Assembly (NCBI GenBank): GCA_902476665.1
Contig: CABSEO010000082.1
Coordinates: 1 to 7,849 of the forward strand
DNA: 7,849 nucleotides
From: an uncultured Emergencia sp.
GTDB lineage: Bacteria; Bacillota; Clostridia; Peptostreptococcales; Anaerovoracaceae
Direction: 5' to 3'
The translations under genes and the position numbers were made by a program. This document shows positions 5,046 to 7,849 of this stretch, piece by piece. Below the pieces are notes generated by a model. It saw nothing but the letters and a program-made list of their open reading frames with translations, had not been told where the DNA came from and made no database searches. Positions within the stretch are counted from its first letter, which is position 1; the number at the start of each line of letters is the position of its first letter.

Positions 5046-6446
5046 TTATCTAAGCATATTGCTCTTTTTTATTTCTTCCAGGAAACTTTTTGCGTTTGCA
5101 ATCTGACGCTCCACATCATAATAACCGGTACCGCCAAAACTGTTTCTGTTCTTTACGCAGTTTTCCACTGTAAACTGTTCCAGATTTTCCAGACCATAGT
5201 CTATTCCCAAATTATCCAGATCAGCTCTGGTAATATCACAGAAATACTTATTTGTTACTTCACAGTATTTTACCAGATTTCCCACTATTTCATGTGCTTT
5301 GCGAAAAGGAACACCTTTGGTAACCAGATATTCTGCAATGTCAGTAGCCTCCAGAAATCCGCTTTTTAGATGTTTTTTCAGCACATCTTCACGGAAGGTT
5401 ATGTGCACCAGCATTCTTGCAAAAACATTGAGAGTCCTGTCCAGCGTATGAATGGAATCAAATAACGCTTCTTTATCTTCCTGATAGTCTTTATTCAAGG
5501 TGAGAAAAGTTCCTTTCAGAACTACCATTAAGTTTACAAGATTACCGATAGCACGTCCTGCTTTGCCCCTAACCAGTTCGGCAATGTCCGGATTCTTTTT
5601 TTGTGGCATAATGCTGGAACCGGTGCAAAAACTGTCTTCGATATTGATATAACTGAATTCCTGAGAGTTAAACACAACCATTTCTTCCGCAAAACCGCTC
5701 ATATGAACCATACAGAGCGCCGCATTAAACAGGTATTCGGCAAATGTATCTCTGCTTCCAATGGTATCCAGTCCGTTTTCAGACGGGCGGTCGAAACCCA
5801 GCAGTTCTGTTGTAATAAAGCGATCGGAAGGAAGAGTGGTTCCCGCAAGAGCACATGCCCCAAGAGGGTTTATGTTTACCCTTTTTCTGCTTTCTGCAAA
5901 GCGCTCATAATCCCGCTTAATTCCCTGGAATCGTCCCATATAGTAGTATCCCACAGTAATTGGCTGTGCATGCTGCAGATGTGTGAAGCCGGGCATGATA
6001 ACGAATTTCTGTTCCTCCGCCTTCTCCACTATTACCTCCATCAGGTCAACAAGTCTGTTCATTGTGGTGTTGATGGCATCACGAAGGAATAATGTCTCAT
6101 CCACAACGTTCTGGTCATTTCTAGATCTTGCAGTATGCAAACGTTTGCCCACTTCACCGATTTCTTCAGTCAGATATTTTTCAATGGTCATCATAATATC
6201 TTCATCCATGATGTCAAATTCTATTTTTCCACGATCCAGTTTTTCTTCAACAACCTTAAGACCTCTGATAATTTCGGAGCAATCCTCTTCAGAAATGATA
6301 TTCTGCTTTGCAAGCATAGTTGCATGAGCAATGCTCGCCTTTATACTGTACTTGTATAAAACATGATCGAAGCTGATGGATTCATTGTAATCTGCCGTGC
6401 AATCTTCCATCTGCTGAGAAAATCTTCCACCCCACAAATTTTTCAT
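5046..6446 (-). CDS. argH: Argininosuccinate lyase
   Basis: 466 aa, normal length for the fumarase/aspartase superfamily member that splits argininosuccinate into arginine and fumarate (reversible, cytosolic, homotetramer). Landmarks: N-terminal LWGGRF (4-9), HTARSRNDQ (104-112), THLQHAQP (155-162, containing the catalytic-region His), the superfamily signature GSSIMPQKKNP (276-286) with the flexible-loop serine, NKDYQEDKE (318-326), and the C-terminal ASL domain ending GGTGYYDVERQI (438-449). One oddity: the usual D-I-x-G-S motif near residue 34 reads SIKAS (34-38). The ATG at 6446 has GAGGAGG at 6 nt. No argG or other arginine-biosynthesis gene is adjacent; the upstream neighbour is a deiminase-family enzyme, so the gene may serve arginine/citrulline interconversion rather than a full biosynthetic operon. 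It sits between two terminators and is probably a single-gene unit. Confidence 0.96.
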   Translation of the reverse strand: MKNLWGGRFSQQMEDCTADYNESISFDHVLYKYSIKASIAHATMLAKQNIISEEDCSEIIRGLKVVEEKLDRGKIEFDIMDEDIMMTIEKYLTEEIGEVGKRLHTARSRNDQNVVDETLFLRDAINTTMNRLVDLMEVIVEKAEEQKFVIMPGFTHLQHAQPITVGYYYMGRFQGIKRDYERFAESRKRVNINPLGACALAGTTLPSDRFITTELLGFDRPSENGLDTIGSRDTFAEYLFNAALCMVHMSGFAEEMVVFNSQEFSYINIEDSFCTGSSIMPQKKNPDIAELVRGKAGRAIGNLVNLMVVLKGTFLTLNKDYQEDKEALFDSIHTLDRTLNVFARMLVHITFREDVLKKHLKSGFLEATDIAEYLVTKGVPFRKAHEIVGNLVKYCEVTNKYFCDITRADLDNLGIDYGLENLEQFTVENCVKNRNSFGGTGYYDVERQIANAKSFLEEIKKSNMLR

Positions 6447-6452
6447 TGTTTA

Positions 6453-6459
6453 CCTCCTC
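6453..6459 (-). promoter_or_regulatory. argH: Shine-Dalgarno of argH
   Basis: The minus strand reads GAGGAGG, 6 nt before the ATG at 6446, fixing the start. Confidence 0.8.
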
Positions 6460-6461
6460 AA

Positions 6462-6473
6462 ATTATAAATATA
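6462..6473 (-). promoter_or_regulatory. Possible -10 region for argH
   Basis: Adjacent hexamers TATATT (6473-6468) and TATAAT (6467-6462) lie just upstream of the argH ribosome binding site, after the terminator of the preceding gene. No good -35 is found at 16-18 nt for either. If used, the leader would be very short (about 12-20 nt). No clear arginine-repressor box is visible. Confidence 0.3.
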
Positions 6474-6496
6474 GTCGCTTAACTCTTCACCTGCAG

Positions 6497-6544
6497 AAAA
6501 AAACACCGGCAATCATTCTCAGCAGAGCATTTTACCGGTGTTTT
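6497..6544 (-). terminator. Terminator of the antiporter/deiminase-family operon
   Basis: A perfect 10-bp stem, AAAACACCGG (6500-6509) with CCGGTGTTTT (6535-6544), encloses a 25-nt loop with a small internal CTC/GAG hairpin. On the minus strand it is followed by a run of seven T residues. It lies about 70 nt after the stop of the deiminase-family gene and directly before the argH promoter region. Confidence 0.72.
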
Positions 6545-6614
6545 CAATTATTCTTTAACAACTGCAAACATATTTCAAACCGTTTTCAGCCTGCGTCATT
6601 CTGTCTCTCACCTG

Positions 6615-7607
6615 TTACTGTGCATCTCGTTTCAGGAATGCGGTCAGACAATGCACAGAGCCTCTGCCCTTGTTCAGTTCAGAGAGATCCAGTATATCAA
6701 CTTTAATTCCTGCTTTTTCCATCTTTTCAACGGTTCTCGGGGCACCGACGCTCATGACAACGTGACCCGGCTCAATTGCCACAAAATTGGTGGCATAGCA
6801 GTATTTAGTCTCTGTCAGGGACGGTGTCTCAATGATCTGATAACCTTTCTTCTTCAGGGCATCCACTACCATGTACGGTACCTGGCAGGCATGCAGCACC
6901 ACCACATCATTGCTGGCAAAGTTCAGCAGGCCGTCCACATGAGCGTGTCCGTAAGGGATCTGCATCGGAATGATATCCGTTACTCCCTGACGTCTCAGTT
7001 CCGTTTCCATCTGTTCATAGCCTGAACGGTTGGCCCTGCTGGAATATGACAGAATGACCGTCTTTCGATCCACCCAAGCCGCATTGGCGCCTTCAAAAAT
7101 TCCGTCACCGGCAATGGTTTTTACAATAGGAATACCCAGCTCTGCAACTCTCTGTGCAGTATATCTTTCTTCGCCTCTCCTTTCCTCCATGGCAAGTCTG
7201 TTGATAATGGCGCCTTCCGGTGTCATGAACAGATGATCTCTCTCGAACATGGCGTTCGGTCTGTCTGTTCTCTGTTCCTCCACATAGTAGACATCTACGC
7301 CATGTTCTCTGTAATAGTTGGCCAATAGATCATGCTGCTGACGGCATTTCTCCGGATCCACCGGAGCTCTGAACCGCACCTTCTGATAATCAAAGTTATC
7401 AATTTCCGGACCCGGACGGTGCAAAAGCACGGCTCTCAGTCTGTTGACTTCAGAGCTGCATCCGAAATCGCCGCCCCAGTAGGTTTTCATATCCTGCTCT
7501 ATGGTCGTTTCTTTCGGGAACCAGCGTTCTCCGTCAATAGCCTGAATATCCGGCAGTCCTGTTCCTTCTTTGAGGCATTCATCTAAATTGATAATCTTCT
7601 GTTCCAT
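6615..7607 (-). CDS. Arginine deiminase / amidinotransferase superfamily enzyme, substrate unassigned
   Basis: 330 aa. The guanidino-modifying (pentein) catalytic set is visible in order: FERDHLF with Asp124, FEGAN with Glu172, HVDG with His223 and Asp225, and SVHCLT near the C-terminus with the nucleophile Cys320. SSEVNRLRAVLLHRPG (51-66) is the typical first strand. Members act on arginine or related guanidines, forming citrulline plus ammonia or transferring the amidino group. It is shorter than classical ArcA (about 400 aa), and the usual E-G-G-D reads EGAN, so classical ArcA is unlikely; a dimethylargininase-like hydrolase, dihydrolase or other guanidine hydrolase fits equally well. It follows an NhaC-type antiporter gene by 20 nt and precedes argH, pointing to arginine/citrulline chemistry. 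The ATG at 7607 has a perfect AAGGAGG 7 nt upstream; an in-frame ATG at 7631 would translate that site and overlap the antiporter stop, so it is rejected. Confidence 0.85.
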   Translation of the reverse strand: MEQKIINLDECLKEGTGLPDIQAIDGERWFPKETTIEQDMKTYWGGDFGCSSEVNRLRAVLLHRPGPEIDNFDYQKVRFRAPVDPEKCRQQHDLLANYYREHGVDVYYVEEQRTDRPNAMFERDHLFMTPEGAIINRLAMEERRGEERYTAQRVAELGIPIVKTIAGDGIFEGANAAWVDRKTVILSYSSRANRSGYEQMETELRRQGVTDIIPMQIPYGHAHVDGLLNFASNDVVVLHACQVPYMVVDALKKKGYQIIETPSLTETKYCYATNFVAIEPGHVVMSVGAPRTVEKMEKAGIKVDILDLSELNKGRGSVHCLTAFLKRDAQ

Positions 7608-7614
7608 TTCTATT

Positions 7615-7621
7615 CCTCCTT
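7615..7621 (-). promoter_or_regulatory. Shine-Dalgarno deciding the deiminase-family start
   Basis: AAGGAGG on the minus strand lies 7 nt before the ATG at 7607 and within the putative extension of the longer reading frame, which supports the shorter 330-aa protein. Confidence 0.8.
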
Positions 7622-7627
7622 CTTTCA

Positions 7628-7849
7628 TCATTCAGTAACCGTCTCTGCTTTTCCCTGTCTGTTTACTGAAATCCGATGTAAAATGTATATTGTAGCAATC
7701 AGCGCCGCTGCAGCAACAAAGAGCATGAGCGGTGTTAATACCCAGCCTGTAACTAAGAACATCACTGCACAGATGGTACCCACTGTCACTGCGTAAGGCA
7801 TCTGGGTCTCGAAGTGATCGATATGGTCACAGGCGGACCCGATAGAAGC
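7628..7849 (-). CDS. NhaC-family Na+/H+ antiporter or related carrier, C-terminal part (runs off right edge)
   Basis: The last 73 residues are present, read in frame from the window edge to TGA at 7630-7628. The segment begins ASIGSACDHIDHFETQMPYA, which closely resembles the conserved ADHIDHVRTQLPYA region near the end of NhaC-family (Na_H_antiporter) proteins. Two membrane helices follow (about fragment residues 21-38 and 40-58), then a short basic/polar tail ending GKAETVTE. NhaC proteins exchange Na+ for protons, and several clostridial relatives are thought to carry amino acids or organic acids. Being directly upstream of a deiminase-family gene in one operon, it may import or exchange that enzyme's substrate or product; this is inference. 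Most of the protein and the operon promoter lie outside the window. Confidence 0.78.
   Translation of the reverse strand, partial: ASIGSACDHIDHFETQMPYAVTVGTICAVMFLVTGWVLTPLMLFVAAAALIATIYILHRISVNRQGKAETVTE

Overview
All seven protein genes lie on the minus strand, so transcription runs from the right edge to the left edge. Moderate GC, strong AAGGAGG-type ribosome binding sites, AT-rich intergenic DNA, hairpin-plus-T-run terminators and the gene content (OadG-type sodium-pump decarboxylase parts, a GTP-type PEP carboxykinase, a PucR-type regulator, an NhaC-family antiporter) suggest an anaerobic, amino-acid-fermenting member of the Firmicutes, probably class Clostridia. That assignment is an inference from protein style, not a database match.

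Layout in order of transcription (right to left): (1) 7849-7628, the C-terminal end of an NhaC-family antiporter, then a 330-aa arginine-deiminase/amidinotransferase-superfamily enzyme (7607-6615) 20 nt downstream in the same operon, ended by a hairpin at about 6544-6497. (2) argH, argininosuccinate lyase (6446-5046), with a terminator at 5024-4993. (3) A regulatory gap (5045-4792) with a good sigma-A-type promoter, two interlocking AT-rich dyads at its -35 end, a leader hairpin and a duplicated Shine-Dalgarno, driving GTP-dependent PEP carboxykinase (4791-3028), with a strong terminator 8 nt after the stop. (4) A PucR/CdaR-type regulator (2960-1797) with almost no upstream DNA of its own, ended by a long-loop terminator. 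(5) A 262-nt AT-rich gap with a second good promoter whose -35 lies in a tandem 9-bp repeat, driving a short, divergent acyl-CoA carboxyltransferase (1534-179) and, translationally coupled to it, an OadG-type small membrane subunit that runs off the left edge.

Working model (inference): the right half handles arginine, citrulline or a related guanidino/ureido compound and produces or consumes fumarate through ArgH; PEP carboxykinase links oxaloacetate to PEP; the left half is the start of a biotin-dependent, sodium-translocating decarboxylase. A sodium gradient from that pump could power the NhaC-type carrier. The PucR-type protein is the only transcription factor present and is the natural candidate regulator of the downstream carboxyltransferase operon. 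No tRNA, rRNA, CRISPR, insertion sequence or phage gene is visible. No gene-free gap exceeds 300 nt. Nothing here is clearly a wholly new system; the best leads are the two promoter-proximal operator-like arrays, the divergent carboxyltransferase, and the unassigned substrate of the deiminase-family enzyme.
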